DNA of 43,102 nucleotides from Burkholderia aenigmatica (GTDB taxonomy: Bacteria; Pseudomonadota; Gammaproteobacteria; Burkholderiales; Burkholderiaceae): contig NZ_CABVQC010000077.1 of NCBI RefSeq assembly GCF_902499175.1, positions 1-43,102 on the forward strand, read 5' to 3'. A program made the position numbers and the translations under genes. Numbering within the stretch: the first letter of the stretch is position 1; every line of letters begins with the position of its first letter. The notes beneath the pieces were generated by a model that saw only the letters and a list, made by a program, of their open reading frames with translations, did not search any database and had not been told where the DNA came from. Below, piece by piece: positions 15,705 through 24,720 of the stretch.

Positions 15705-16803
15705 GCTCGACGCTCCCGATGGTGTGTGCGCGACGGGCCGGCCGTTGCGCGGGTGAAACGAGGATCTTGATCTGCGCGCGGTCGGCGAGCAGCGCGTCGA
15801 AGCCGTCGGCGACGGCCTCTTCGAGCGACACGGTGCGCGTGACGATCGACGCGAGGTCGATCGCGCCCGACGCGACGATGCGCAGCAGGTCTTCATACGC
15901 ATGCCGGTAACCGACGCTCGTCGTGATGGTCAGCTCGTCGTTGACCGCGCGGAACGCGTCGAAGCCCGCGCGTGGCATTAGGCCGACCATGACGACGCGC
16001 CCGCCCTTGCGCAGCGCCTGCATCGCCGATTCGAACGTGGCTGGCAACCCGGCCGCTTCGAAACTCGCGTCGACGCCGAGCCCGCCCGTGGCCGTGCGGA
16101 TCGCGTCCTGCAGCGCGGGGGCACCGAGTGCGCGCGCATCGAACGTATGCGTTGCGCCGAAGCGTTTGGCTGCCGCGAGCCGTTCGGGCGACACGTCGAC
16201 GGCCACGAGCGTCGTTGCCCCCTGCAGCTTCGCGAGCATGATCAGCAGCAGGCCGATCGGTCCGAGCCCGAACACTGCGCAGGTCTCGCCGAGCCGCAGT
16301 TCGCCACGCCGCAACGCGTGCAGTGCGACGGCGGCGGGCTCCATCACGGCGGCCTGTTCGAGACTCACGCCGTCCGGCAGGCGATGCAGCATGTAGGCCG
16401 GCACGACCGCGAAGTCGGCCATCCCGCCGTCACCCATCAGCCCGGCGAAGCCCATCGACACGCACAGGTTGTACGACCCCGCGTGGCAGTACGCACACTG
16501 GTGGCAGCGATACTCGGGCTCGACCGCGACGCGATCGCCCGCGCGCAGCGCCGTCACGCCGTCACCGACTTCGACGACGGTGCCGCTGAACTCATGGCCG
16601 AGCGTCAGTGGCGCGGTGCGGCGCGACAGCGGATGCGGCGTGTCGACCGGTATCGCGTGGGGGCCGTCCGCGTATTCGTGCAGGTCGCTGCCGCAGATTC
16701 CGCAATACGCGACCGCGATGCGCACGTCGCCGGGGCCGACGCGCGGCGTGTCGATTTCCACGAGACGGACGTCACGCGGGCCATGCCATTGAAGTGCCCG
16801 CAT
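15682..16803 (-). CDS. zinc-dependent medium-chain alcohol dehydrogenase (2,3-butanediol dehydrogenase-like)
   Basis: 373-aa MDR-family dehydrogenase. Catalytic zinc ligands sit in YCGICGSDLHEY and GHEFSG, four structural-zinc cysteines in CHQCAYCHAGSYNLC, and the Rossmann motif is FGLGPIGLL. The layout and the long loop PHAIPVDTPHPLSRR match (R,R)-butanediol dehydrogenases. The ATG at 16803 lies 1 nt after the MFS stop (TGACATG), which favours MRALQWHGP over an upstream ATG at 16830. Second-to-last gene of the cupin-MFS-ADH-SDR operon. It probably oxidises a vicinal diol or hydroxyketone; the exact substrate is not readable. Confidence 0.9.
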   Translation of the reverse strand: MRALQWHGPRDVRLVEIDTPRVGPGDVRIAVAYCGICGSDLHEYADGPHAIPVDTPHPLSRRTAPLTLGHEFSGTVVEVGDGVTALRAGDRVAVEPEYRCHQCAYCHAGSYNLCVSMGFAGLMGDGGMADFAVVPAYMLHRLPDGVSLEQAAVMEPAAVALHALRRGELRLGETCAVFGLGPIGLLLIMLAKLQGATTLVAVDVSPERLAAAKRFGATHTFDARALGAPALQDAIRTATGGLGVDASFEAAGLPATFESAMQALRKGGRVVMVGLMPRAGFDAFRAVNDELTITTSVGYRHAYEDLLRIVASGAIDLASIVTRTVSLEEAVADGFDALLADRAQIKILVSPAQRPARRAHTIGSVEHESSVGI

Positions 16804-16804
16804 G

Positions 16805-18109
16805 TCAGCGTCCTCCGAGGTTGTGTGCATCGAGACGGCTCGCGGCCGTGCCGGCGAGCGCGCGCTTGCGCAGCACGGCCGGCGCGGTCTCGACGAGGCC
16901 GAACGACAGCACGCACGCGAGGATCGCGCCGGCAGCCGACGTCCACATCGCGAACTGCAGGCCGTACTTGTCCGCCGCGAATCCGGCGACGGTCGGCGCG
17001 ACGAAGCCGCCGATCAGCTCGCCCGCGCCCATGATCAGGCCGAGCGCGCTGGCGATTGCGCGCGGCGGCACCGTTTCGGCCGGGATCGTCGCCATGAACA
17101 GCGTGAAGCAGCCGAGGCCCGTGTACGTGGCGAACACGAGCGCGCCGAGCGCCCAGAGCGAGCCGGCATGGATCAGTACGACCGGGCACACGGCGGCGAT
17201 CAGCGCGAACGCGATCATCGTCGGCTTGCGGCCGATCCGGTCGGAGATCGCCGGCACCGCGAAGCCCCAGAACACCCAGGCGGCGCCGAGGCAGGTCATC
17301 ACGACGCCCATGTCGGACGGCGACAGGTGGCGGCTTTCCACGAGGAACACCGGCGCGAACGAGATGATCACGATGAACCACGTGAGGAAGAAGCAGCTGA
17401 TCAGCATGCAAAGCAGGATGTTGCGTTCCTTCAGCAGCGCCCAGCGGCTGACTGCCGCGCCGCTCGCGGCCGGCGCGCCGGCGGTATCGGCCTGCGCGTG
17501 CCGCACGCCGCCGGGCGGCACTTCGCGCACCCAGCGCCAGATGCAGAACGCGATCAGGAAGCCCGGAACGCACGACACGTAGAACGCTTCGCGCCAGCCG
17601 TACGTGGTCGCGATGCCGATGACCACCGGCGGGCCGATCATCGCGCCGAGCAGGCCGGCGGCGGAGCCTTGCAGCAGGCCCATGTTCAGCCCGCGGCGGC
17701 TCGGCGTCGAGCTTTCGACCATCAGCGATTGCGACAGCGGCAGCACGGGGCCTTCGGCGATGCCCATCAGCGCGCGGAATGCGATCAGGCTCGCGAAGCC
17801 GCCGACGAGCCCCGACAGCGCCGAGCACACGGAAAAGCCGAGCACGGCCGCGATCAGCAGCGGCCTGCGCGTGCCGCGCGCGTCGGACCACGCGCCGGTC
17901 GCGGCGCCCGACAGCGCCCACGTGAGCGCGAGCGCGGACGACACCATGCCGAGCTGCGTGTTCGTCAGGTGCAGCTCGGCGGACATGAACGGGAACAGGA
18001 ACGACAGCGCGAGGCGGTCGAAGAACACGAAGCCGAACGTCATGAACAGGATCAGCAGCAACCTGTTTTCATACGTCCAGGCGGATCTGGAGGAGGAAGG
18101 GGATGTCAT
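16805..18109 (-). CDS. MFS transporter (anion:cation symporter-like)
   Basis: 434-aa inner-membrane protein with about 12 hydrophobic segments, a central charged loop around 195-220, and the motif GAWSDARGTRR after TM2 (the MFS D-R/K signature). FDRLALSFLFPFM in TM1 resembles the ACS/hexuronate-type uptake permeases. It sits between the cupin dioxygenase (18 bp upstream) and the alcohol dehydrogenase (1 bp downstream), so it is probably the importer for the substrate of this operon. Confidence 0.9.
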   Translation of the reverse strand: MTSPSSSRSAWTYENRLLLILFMTFGFVFFDRLALSFLFPFMSAELHLTNTQLGMVSSALALTWALSGAATGAWSDARGTRRPLLIAAVLGFSVCSALSGLVGGFASLIAFRALMGIAEGPVLPLSQSLMVESSTPSRRGLNMGLLQGSAAGLLGAMIGPPVVIGIATTYGWREAFYVSCVPGFLIAFCIWRWVREVPPGGVRHAQADTAGAPAASGAAVSRWALLKERNILLCMLISCFFLTWFIVIISFAPVFLVESRHLSPSDMGVVMTCLGAAWVFWGFAVPAISDRIGRKPTMIAFALIAAVCPVVLIHAGSLWALGALVFATYTGLGCFTLFMATIPAETVPPRAIASALGLIMGAGELIGGFVAPTVAGFAADKYGLQFAMWTSAAGAILACVLSFGLVETAPAVLRKRALAGTAASRLDAHNLGGR

Positions 18110-18127
18110 GGTGAGCCTCGCCGCGCG

Positions 18128-18661
18128 TCAGCGGAACAGCTTCTCGATCGCTTGCGCGCCGAGGCCGACCTTCTCGTAATGCGCCTTGCACATCGCGATG
18201 TACGAGTGCACGTCGAAGTAGCCGTCGGGGTTGCCGGCTTCGTCGAGCCAGATCAGCGGCCCCTTGACGATGAAGAACGCGCGCATCGGCTCCGGGTGAT
18301 CGAACGCGACGAGCGTGTGGCCTTCGCCCGGCGTCTCGTACACGAAATCGCCGCGCGTCGCGGTCCATTCGTGCTCCAGATAACCCCACTTTCCTGACAG
18401 CGTGTAAGCGAACACCTCGTGCGGGTGATAGTGCCGGTTCACGAGCCCGGCTTCCTTGGCCATCAGGATGTCGCACCATTTGTTCTGCGACGGCGAGATC
18501 CACAGCGGCCGCGACGAAACCGTTTCGGTGAACGGAACGTAATAGCGTTCGTCGTCGGTGGCCGCGTTCGCGATGTACGCTTCGGGCAGCGCATCGGGCT
18601 TGAACGGATTGGCAATCGGCGGGATGTTTTGCCAGAATTCGGCTGCGGCTTTGTCGACCAC
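18128..18661 (-). CDS. cupin dioxygenase, 2,4'-dihydroxyacetophenone dioxygenase-like
   Basis: 177-aa single-domain cupin. The metal site is visible in NRHYHPHEVFAYTLSG (cupin motif 1, two to three His) and further in GEGHTLVAFDH (motif 2). Sequence style and length match 2,4'-dihydroxyacetophenone dioxygenase (DAD), an Fe(II) enzyme that cleaves the C-C bond of an alpha-hydroxyketone. It leads the operon cupin-MFS-ADH-SDR and faces an AraC regulator 175 bp away. DAD activity is a family-based guess; the neighbours suggest the real substrate may be an aliphatic hydroxyketone or diketone. Confidence 0.82.
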   Translation of the reverse strand: MVDKAAAEFWQNIPPIANPFKPDALPEAYIANAATDDERYYVPFTETVSSRPLWISPSQNKWCDILMAKEAGLVNRHYHPHEVFAYTLSGKWGYLEHEWTATRGDFVYETPGEGHTLVAFDHPEPMRAFFIVKGPLIWLDEAGNPDGYFDVHSYIAMCKAHYEKVGLGAQAIEKLFR

Positions 18662-18836
18662 GGTCTGTCTCCTTGTATGGGTGTCGTGGGCTCGACTTTA
18701 GCCAGCCGGTGCGCGCCGCTCTTGACTGGGCTGGACGAATTGCTTGACCGCGCCGGACATTGCATCGCACCAGAATCCAGACGAACCATCCCCCAATCCG
18801 TGCCGCTCCGCACGACAGGCGCCAGCAGGAGGCGAC

Positions 18837-19817
18837 GTGACGAATACGACCGTTTTTTCCCGCACGCGAGGCTCGACCGCCGACGTGCCGGCGCGCGACA
18901 GGATGGCGTACTGGGATGCGTTCAATGCGGCGACGCTGGTCGGCCTGCGCTGCTCGTCACTGTCGCCGGCCGGGCTCGAGGTCGAGAAGACCGATATCGC
19001 GCTGCCGGGCCTCGGCATCGCGGACATCAGCGGCCAGGATCACGTGATCGAGCGCAGCCCCGCCTTGGTGCGCCAGTTGCCGAAGGAGTCGCTGTTCGCG
19101 TGCCAGATCCTGAGCGGGCGCGCATATTTCATCCAGCGGGACCGCTGCCTGCTCGCGGACGCCGGCGATGTCGTCGTCTACGACACGCGCGTGCCCTATC
19201 TGTTCGGATTCCTGACGCCGATGCGGCAGCTGCTGATCGATATTCCGATCACGACGTTCGACGACCGGCTCGATGCGGAACTGGCGGCGCTGCCGCTGCG
19301 AATCGCGCCGAAGCCGGGTGCAGGCGCGATGCTCGGCGCGACGTTGCGCGCGAGTGTCGAGCGGTTCATGAAGGATCCGGTCGAGCGCGATGCCGCACGG
19401 TTCGCCGAACACACGCGCACGCTGATCGCGGAGCTCATCGACGCGGAAGTGAACGGTGCGGGCGCGTCGCGGGCTTCGCTGTCGTATCTGCTGACGGCGA
19501 AGCAGTACATCGCGACGCATCTCGGCGACCCGGAACTCGGGCCGCAGGCCGTCGCCGACGCGGTCGGGCTGTCGCTGCGGCATCTGAGCCGGCTCTTCGC
19601 GGCCGAAGGCGAGTCGATCACGCAGCACATCTGGTCGGAACGGCTGTCGAATGCGCATCGCGAGCTGACCGATGCGCGGCTGCGCAAGACGAGCGTTGGC
19701 GAGATCGCGTTTCGCTGGGGGTTTTCGAGCCAGGCACACTTCAGCCGTGCGATTCGCGATCGCTATGGTGCGTCGCCGATGGCGCTGCGCGAGGCGGCGC
19801 GCGCGGCCGGGCGTTGA
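18837..19817 (+). CDS. AraC-family transcriptional regulator
   Basis: 326 aa with an N-terminal AraC-binding-like ligand domain and a C-terminal double HTH (ADAVGLSLRHLSRLFAAEG and VGEIAFRWGFSSQAHFSRAI). A GTG start at 18837 is chosen because AGGAGG lies just upstream (18827-18832); an in-frame ATG at 18744 would add 31 low-complexity residues. Transcribed divergently from the cupin operon, so it is the likely activator of that operon and of the porin. A strong intrinsic terminator follows. Confidence 0.88.
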   Translation: MTNTTVFSRTRGSTADVPARDRMAYWDAFNAATLVGLRCSSLSPAGLEVEKTDIALPGLGIADISGQDHVIERSPALVRQLPKESLFACQILSGRAYFIQRDRCLLADAGDVVVYDTRVPYLFGFLTPMRQLLIDIPITTFDDRLDAELAALPLRIAPKPGAGAMLGATLRASVERFMKDPVERDAARFAEHTRTLIAELIDAEVNGAGASRASLSYLLTAKQYIATHLGDPELGPQAVADAVGLSLRHLSRLFAAEGESITQHIWSERLSNAHRELTDARLRKTSVGEIAFRWGFSSQAHFSRAIRDRYGASPMALREAARAAGR

Positions 19818-19844
19818 TTCCGGCAGGCGATGCAGATGGAGCGG

Positions 19845-19871
19845 CGGCGCGTGTCTCACGCGCCGTTTTTT
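19845..19871 (+). terminator. rho-independent terminator
   Basis: A perfect 9-bp stem, CGGCGCGTG / CACGCGCCG, with a TCT loop is followed by TTTTTT. It sits 28 bp after the AraC gene, between convergent genes. Confidence 0.92.
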
Positions 19872-19908
19872 ATTGTCGTGAACGAAGGCACCCGCGCGCC
19901 GCGTTGCG

Positions 19909-21474
19909 CTATTCCGCCAGCATGAACTCCGCACAGCGCTCCGCGATCATGATCGTCGGCGCGTTCGTATTGCCGGACACGATGCGCGGCATCACCGACG
20001 CATCGCAGATCCGCAATCCGTCGACGCCTTGCACCGTGAGGTGTGGCGTTACGACCGCATGTTCGTCGTTGCCCATGCGGCAGGTGCCGGCCGGGTGATA
20101 GACGGTTTTCGCGCGATGCCGCACGTAGTCGGCGAGTGCCGTGTCGGTCAGCGTCTCGGCTTCGCGCACGATGCGGGCGAGCGACGGCGCACGGATGATC
20201 CGCCGCGCGAGCGCGACGCCGCGCACGAGGCCGTCGACATCGGCCGGGTCGGACAGCGCGCCGCTGTCGAACAGAATGGGCGCGGCCGGATCGTTGCCGC
20301 GCAGTTGCACGGAGCCGCGCGAGCGCGGCCTGAGCAGGCACGGGTTGATCGACAGGCCGTGGCCGGGCAGCGGTGCGCGATCGACGTCGCCGACGAGCGT
20401 CGGCAGCACGTGGAACTGGATGTCCGGACGGCCGCTGCCGGTCGTGTCGACGAACGCGCCGGATTCGACGACGTTCGACGTCAGCAGGCCCGTGCGGCAC
20501 AGCATCCACTGCAGCCCGTGCCGCAGCGCCTTCAGCCCGCGATCCTCGCCCAGCAGGCTGACCGGCGCGAGGCTGCGGCCGTAGATCGAGACTTCGAGAT
20601 GATCCTGGTAGTTCGCGCCGACGTCGCGGCTGTCGTGCAGCACGTCGATGCCGTGCGCATGCAGGTGCGCGCCGGGCCCGATGCCCGACAGCATCAGCAG
20701 CTTCGGTGTGCTCAGCGCACCGGCTGCGAGCACGACGTCGGCACGCGCGGCGGCCGAACCCGTCGCGCCGCTTTCCGTCTGCCATTCGACGCCGGTTGCA
20801 CGCCGGCCGTCGAACCGGATGCGCGTGACGCGGCAGCCGGTCAGCACGCGCAGGTTCGGATGGCCGATCGCGTCGGCGAGGTAGGTGGCCGCGGTACTGC
20901 CGCGCTGCCCGTCGAAGATCGTCGTGTGATAGAAGCCGGCGCCATGTTGCGCGGCGCCGTTGAAGTCGTCGTTGTACGCGATGCCGGCTTCCTGCGCGGC
21001 TTTCACGAACGCGAGGCTCAACGGATGCCGGAAGCGCGTGTCGCCGACCTTCAGCGGCCCGTCGGTGCCGTGAAACGGCTCGGAGAGCCGCAGGTGCGAT
21101 TCGGCACGCTTGAACACGGGCAGCACGTCATCCCAGCCCCAGCCCGTGCAGCCGAGTGCGGCCCAGTCGTCGTAGTCGTCGCGCGTGCCGCGCACGTACA
21201 GCATCGCGTTGACCGAACTGCCGCCGCCGAGCGTGCGGCCCTGCGGCACGTAGGTCTTGCGTCCCGCCGCACCGGGTTGCGGCTCGCTTTCGAACGTGAC
21301 CGTGCGCCGCGTGCCGAGCACGCGGATGAACGTCGCCGGAATCCGGATGAACAGGCTGTCGTCCTTCGGGCCGTCCTCGAGCAGCAGCACGCGCCTGCCG
21401 GCCTTCACCAGCCGGTGCGCGACCGTGCAGCCGGCCGAACCGCCGCCGACGACGATATGGTCGTACGTCTCCAT
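19909..21474 (-). CDS. GMC-family FAD oxidoreductase (choline dehydrogenase-like)
   Basis: 521-aa flavoprotein dehydrogenase of primary alcohols. It has the FAD dinucleotide motif VVGGGSAGCTVAHRL at the N-terminus, GRTLGGGSSVNAMLYVRG (GMC signature 1), GALSTPKLLMLSGIG (signature 2), and the catalytic His in YHPAGTCRMG plus the C-terminal GNTNAPTIMIAER. Close in form to AlkJ/BetA-type enzymes that feed electrons to quinones. The next upstream gene on the same strand is an AraC regulator 152 bp away. No BetB-type aldehyde dehydrogenase or choline transporter is adjacent, so choline is not specifically supported. Confidence 0.9.
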   Translation of the reverse strand: METYDHIVVGGGSAGCTVAHRLVKAGRRVLLLEDGPKDDSLFIRIPATFIRVLGTRRTVTFESEPQPGAAGRKTYVPQGRTLGGGSSVNAMLYVRGTRDDYDDWAALGCTGWGWDDVLPVFKRAESHLRLSEPFHGTDGPLKVGDTRFRHPLSLAFVKAAQEAGIAYNDDFNGAAQHGAGFYHTTIFDGQRGSTAATYLADAIGHPNLRVLTGCRVTRIRFDGRRATGVEWQTESGATGSAAARADVVLAAGALSTPKLLMLSGIGPGAHLHAHGIDVLHDSRDVGANYQDHLEVSIYGRSLAPVSLLGEDRGLKALRHGLQWMLCRTGLLTSNVVESGAFVDTTGSGRPDIQFHVLPTLVGDVDRAPLPGHGLSINPCLLRPRSRGSVQLRGNDPAAPILFDSGALSDPADVDGLVRGVALARRIIRAPSLARIVREAETLTDTALADYVRHRAKTVYHPAGTCRMGNDEHAVVTPHLTVQGVDGLRICDASVMPRIVSGNTNAPTIMIAERCAEFMLAE

Positions 21475-21626
21475 CCCGCTTCTTCTCCTTGCTGTCGGGC
21501 GGCGAAACGAGTGCCGCCGCGCAGGAAGCCAGCTTAGCGAGCGCCATGCCGCCCCATTTGACCGGGACGGACGCCGTGCTTGCCTTGTAGGGACACGGCG
21601 GCGGGTAGTGGGTGGCAGGTGGCGGA

Positions 21627-22607
21627 CTAGCGCGCGTCGGCCGGCGCCGGCGTAGGCGCGCGGGTATCGCTCGGCGTCTCGCCGAAGCGCGCGCGATAGC
21701 TGCGGCTGAAGTGCGCGCTGTTGTTGAAACCCCAGCGGAATGCGATCTCGCTGACCGTCAGGTGCTTCAGCGACCGGTCGCGCAAGTCGGCGCGGCAGCG
21801 TTCGAGCCGTCGCGCAAGGATGTAGCGCGTGAGTGGCATCCCTTCGATTTCGAATACGCGCGCGAGCTGGCGCGGCGACAGGTTGATCGCGCGGCTCACC
21901 GCCCGGCTGTCGAGGTCATCGTCGGCGAGATGGCTGTCGATGAACGCCTTGGCGCGCGACAGCGTGTGGACGGTCGACTTGGTCGGCGACGCGTCGCCGT
22001 CGCGCAGCCGCAGCATCGACTGCACGAGATCGAGGATCGCGGCGGCGCGCCGTTCGCGCGCATCGGGCGTCGGCTCCTGCGGCGCGGCGAGCAGCGCGTA
22101 GACCTGCCGCACGGCCCACGACGCGACGCCGTCGCCGCGATCGATCTTGACGAGGCTGCGGTAGCGCCACGGGCCGACGCGCGCCTCGAATACGTCGCGC
22201 GGCACGTCGAGCACGGTCATCGCCATGTCGGCGGGAAAGCCGTGACCGTACGGCATCGACGTGTCGTACAGCACGAGATCGCCGGGCCCGTGCTGCATGC
22301 AGTCGACGTCCTGGAACGTATAGCCTTGCCCGGCGTGCATCAGGCAGATGAACACGGCGTCGCGCTGGTCCGCATGGATGTTGTGCGGCGTGCGCACGAC
22401 CGCATGCCGGTTCGCGACGATGTCGCACGCGCCGAACAGCCCGAGGTCGCGCTTGCGCAACGTCGCGTCGATGCCTTCGGATGACTTGCCGCTGCATTCG
22501 ATCCGCACGAGCGTGCGCGCGACATGATCGACCCAGAAGTCGACGCGCTCGTGGCCGCGTACGGCGCGCGTCGAGATCGTGGCGATCTCCGTGCTGGTGT
22601 CCGGCAT
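21627..22607 (-). CDS. AraC-family transcriptional regulator
   Basis: 326 aa: an AraC-binding-like/cupin N-terminal domain (QDVDCMQHGPGDLVLYDTS) and a C-terminal HTH pair (SRAINLSPRQLARVFEIEG and VSEIAFRWGFNNSAHFSRSY), as in the FeaR/AraC-binding-like regulators. It lies 152 bp upstream of the GMC oxidoreductase gene on the same strand and probably controls it. It resembles the AraC regulator at 18837 in length and layout, suggesting an old duplication. Confidence 0.88.
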   Translation of the reverse strand: MPDTSTEIATISTRAVRGHERVDFWVDHVARTLVRIECSGKSSEGIDATLRKRDLGLFGACDIVANRHAVVRTPHNIHADQRDAVFICLMHAGQGYTFQDVDCMQHGPGDLVLYDTSMPYGHGFPADMAMTVLDVPRDVFEARVGPWRYRSLVKIDRGDGVASWAVRQVYALLAAPQEPTPDARERRAAAILDLVQSMLRLRDGDASPTKSTVHTLSRAKAFIDSHLADDDLDSRAVSRAINLSPRQLARVFEIEGMPLTRYILARRLERCRADLRDRSLKHLTVSEIAFRWGFNNSAHFSRSYRARFGETPSDTRAPTPAPADAR

Positions 22608-23047
22608 GACGTTCTCCCAATGACCGCCCGAGCGGCGCAGTCTCGGGCAGGTCGGCGGGCGGGGTCAATCGGTGAAAGACCGGGGCGGCGGCGTGACGCG
22701 CTTGCAGCGGGGCGTTGCGGCTGCGCGCGCGATCGATGTCCGGCTGAGTCAACACAAGCGGCCGTGCCGGTCAAAACGCGACGATGGTTTTCGTCTATAT
22801 GGCGTGCAATTCGGTACGCACTGCAGACAGGTGTCGCCGGCCTATTTCGACGAAGGCGACGTCAGCCCGAGCGAAACGTCCTGCTCGTCACCCATCCTGT
22901 TGTCGCGGAACTCGACAGTCGCATGGCCGGGCCGTTGCGCGTCTGCAGCGATACGTGGACGGGTGCATTGCCGATCGTGCCGGTGTCGAAGCGGGGTGCT
23001 CCGGCGTGGCGCCGGAGCGGGCGGGACGACGGGCGACGGTGTGCCGG
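22608..23047. other. 440-bp intergenic stretch, no gene seen
   Basis: Contains the promoter side of the AraC gene and a perfect 9-bp hairpin (GCTCCGGCG, TGG, CGCCGGAGC at 22998-23018) 30 bp past the LysE stop, without a T-run. No open frame resembles a known protein. Confidence 0.5.
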
Positions 23048-23668
23048 TCAGCGCAACTGTACGGCCGCGAGAAACAGCACCATGCTGCCGATCGCGCCGT
23101 CCAGCACGCGCCACGCAACAGCCTTGCGGAACCACGGTGCCAGCAGTCGCGCACCGTAGCCGAGCCCGAGGAACCACACGACGCTGACCGACATCGCGCC
23201 GATCGCGAACGCGAGCCGCGTGCCTTCCGGCTCGCGTGCGCCGGCCGTGCCGATCAGCAGGAACGTATCGAGATACACGTGCGGGTTGAGCCACGTGAAC
23301 GCGAGGGTCATCAGCACGATCGCCAGGCCGCTTTGCGGCGGCGGCGCGACCGCGTCGCCGCGCACGTCGAGCGTTTCGTGGCCCGGCTTGAACGCGCGGC
23401 GCAGCGCGTTGATGCCGAACCATGCGAGATACGCGAGGCCGACGTACAGCACGACGTGGACGAAGGTCGGATAGCGTTCGACGAGCACCGATGCGCCGCC
23501 GACGCCCGCGCCGATCAGGATCATGTCGGACAGTGCGCACAGCAGCACGATCTTGCCGATATGCGAGCGCATGATGCCCTGCCGCAGCACGAAGGCGTTC
23601 TGCGCGCCGATGGTGACGATGAGCGATCCGCAGAGTGCGGCGCCGTGGGAAAAAGCGAGCCAGTTCAT
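23048..23668 (-). CDS. LysE/ArgO-family amino-acid exporter
   Basis: 206-aa inner-membrane protein with about six hydrophobic segments. The family hallmark IGAQNAFVLRQGI is near the N-terminus, and LNPHVYLDTFLLIG in the middle is diagnostic for LysE/ArgO (export of lysine and/or arginine). It is divergent from a LysG/ArgP-type regulator 110 bp away, the standard arrangement in which the regulator with its basic amino-acid coinducer activates the exporter. Confidence 0.93.
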   Translation of the reverse strand: MNWLAFSHGAALCGSLIVTIGAQNAFVLRQGIMRSHIGKIVLLCALSDMILIGAGVGGASVLVERYPTFVHVVLYVGLAYLAWFGINALRRAFKPGHETLDVRGDAVAPPPQSGLAIVLMTLAFTWLNPHVYLDTFLLIGTAGAREPEGTRLAFAIGAMSVSVVWFLGLGYGARLLAPWFRKAVAWRVLDGAIGSMVLFLAAVQLR

Positions 23669-23762
23669 GGAGAGTGACAGCCGTAGAAGCAGTGGACGGA
23701 TGAATCGGGTAGCGCTAGTCTGCGGTCAGCATGAAAATAAGAGAAGCTAATTCACCTAATGC

Positions 23763-23777
23763 AGATTAAGGAAATCT
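23763..23777. promoter_or_regulatory. AGATT-N5-AATCT inverted repeat over the LysR ribosome site
   Basis: The 15-bp sequence AGATTAAGGAAATCT is a 5+5 bp dyad whose spacer contains the AAGGA ribosome site of the LysG/ArgP-like gene (ATG at 23779). Binding here could repress the regulator's own translation or transcription. Chance occurrence of a short dyad is possible. Confidence 0.4.
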
Positions 23778-23778
23778 A

Positions 23779-24672
23779 ATGCTCGACTACGCGTTGCTCG
23801 ATGCCCTCGCGGCCGTGATCCGGCACGGCTCGTTCGAGCGGGCAGCCAAGGAGCTGAATGTCACGGCGTCGGCGGTGTCGCAGCGCGTGAAGCTGCTGGA
23901 GGAACGGGTCGGCAGCGTGCTCGTCAAGCGCGGGCAGCCGTGCGTCGCGACCACGTCAGGGGCGCTGCTGTGCCGGCATACCGAGCGCGTGCAACTGCTC
24001 GAGGCCGAGCTGGGGGGCCGGATGCCGGCGCTGCCGGGTCAGATCGCGAGCGCGTGGCCGACGTTGCGTGTGGCCGTCAACGACGACAGCGTCGCGACGT
24101 GGTTCATCGACGCGGTCGGGCCGTTCTGCACGGCGCGCGAGACGTTGCTCGACCTCGTGATCGACGACCAGGATTACACGGCGTCGCGCATTCGCGACGG
24201 CAGCGTGCAGGGCGCCGTGACGGCGCAGGCCGAGCCGATCCAGGGGTGCCGGTCGGAGCGGCTCGGGCGCATCCGCTATCGCGCGGTGTGCTCGCCGGCG
24301 TTTTACGAGCGCTACTTCGGCGCGGGCATCACGCGCGATGCGCTGCGCCGCGCGCCGTGCGTGATGTTCAATCCGAAGGACGGGCTGCAGGCGCGTTTCA
24401 TCCGGCGCGTGACGCGTGCGGATCTCGATCCGCCGCAGCACTGGATACCGCACGTCGCGGGCTACCTGCGTGCGTGCGAAACGGGATTGGGATGGGGAAT
24501 GTGTCCGGACCGGATGGTCGACCGCCAGCTGGCGGCGGGCGAACTGGTCGACATGTCGCGCGGGCGAACCGTCGACATCGAGCTGTACTGGCAGAGCTGG
24601 CGCCTGTCGATCGGCTGGCTCGACGATTTCAGCGCGGCGCTGAAGGCGCGCGCCGCGCTGTTTCTCGACTGA
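23779..24672 (+). CDS. LysR-family regulator, LysG/ArgP type
   Basis: 297 aa. N-terminal winged HTH (FERAAKELNVTASAVSQRVKLLEERVG) and a periplasmic-binding-like effector domain. The start MLDYALLDALAAVIRHGSF and the long-HTH VSQRVKLLEE pattern match LysG/ArgP (IciA), which sense lysine/arginine and switch on the divergent exporter gene. AAGGA lies 8 nt before the ATG. It converges with the FNR-type gene; a GC-rich hairpin lies between. Confidence 0.9.
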   Translation: MLDYALLDALAAVIRHGSFERAAKELNVTASAVSQRVKLLEERVGSVLVKRGQPCVATTSGALLCRHTERVQLLEAELGGRMPALPGQIASAWPTLRVAVNDDSVATWFIDAVGPFCTARETLLDLVIDDQDYTASRIRDGSVQGAVTAQAEPIQGCRSERLGRIRYRAVCSPAFYERYFGAGITRDALRRAPCVMFNPKDGLQARFIRRVTRADLDPPQHWIPHVAGYLRACETGLGWGMCPDRMVDRQLAAGELVDMSRGRTVDIELYWQSWRLSIGWLDDFSAALKARAALFLD

Positions 24673-24691
24673 TCGGTGATGCGAGGCGGGT

Positions 24692-24712
24692 GGCGCGCGA
24701 GAGGGGCGCGCC
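24692..24712. terminator. GC-rich hairpin between convergent genes
   Basis: Stem GGCGCGC / GCGCGCC with a 7-nt loop lies between the LysR and FNR-type stops. No T-run in either direction, so termination is only suggested by position. Confidence 0.4.
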
Positions 24713-24720
24713 GCGTGGCA

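Noticed and set aside
18419..20098. 559-codon plus-strand frame overlapping the cupin and AraC genes
   Set aside because: Arg/Gly-rich composition and complete overlap with two well-supported genes; a shadow frame.
19909..21474. Choline dehydrogenase betA
   Set aside because: GMC family is clear, but no betaine aldehyde dehydrogenase, BetI or choline transporter is adjacent, so the symbol is not supported.
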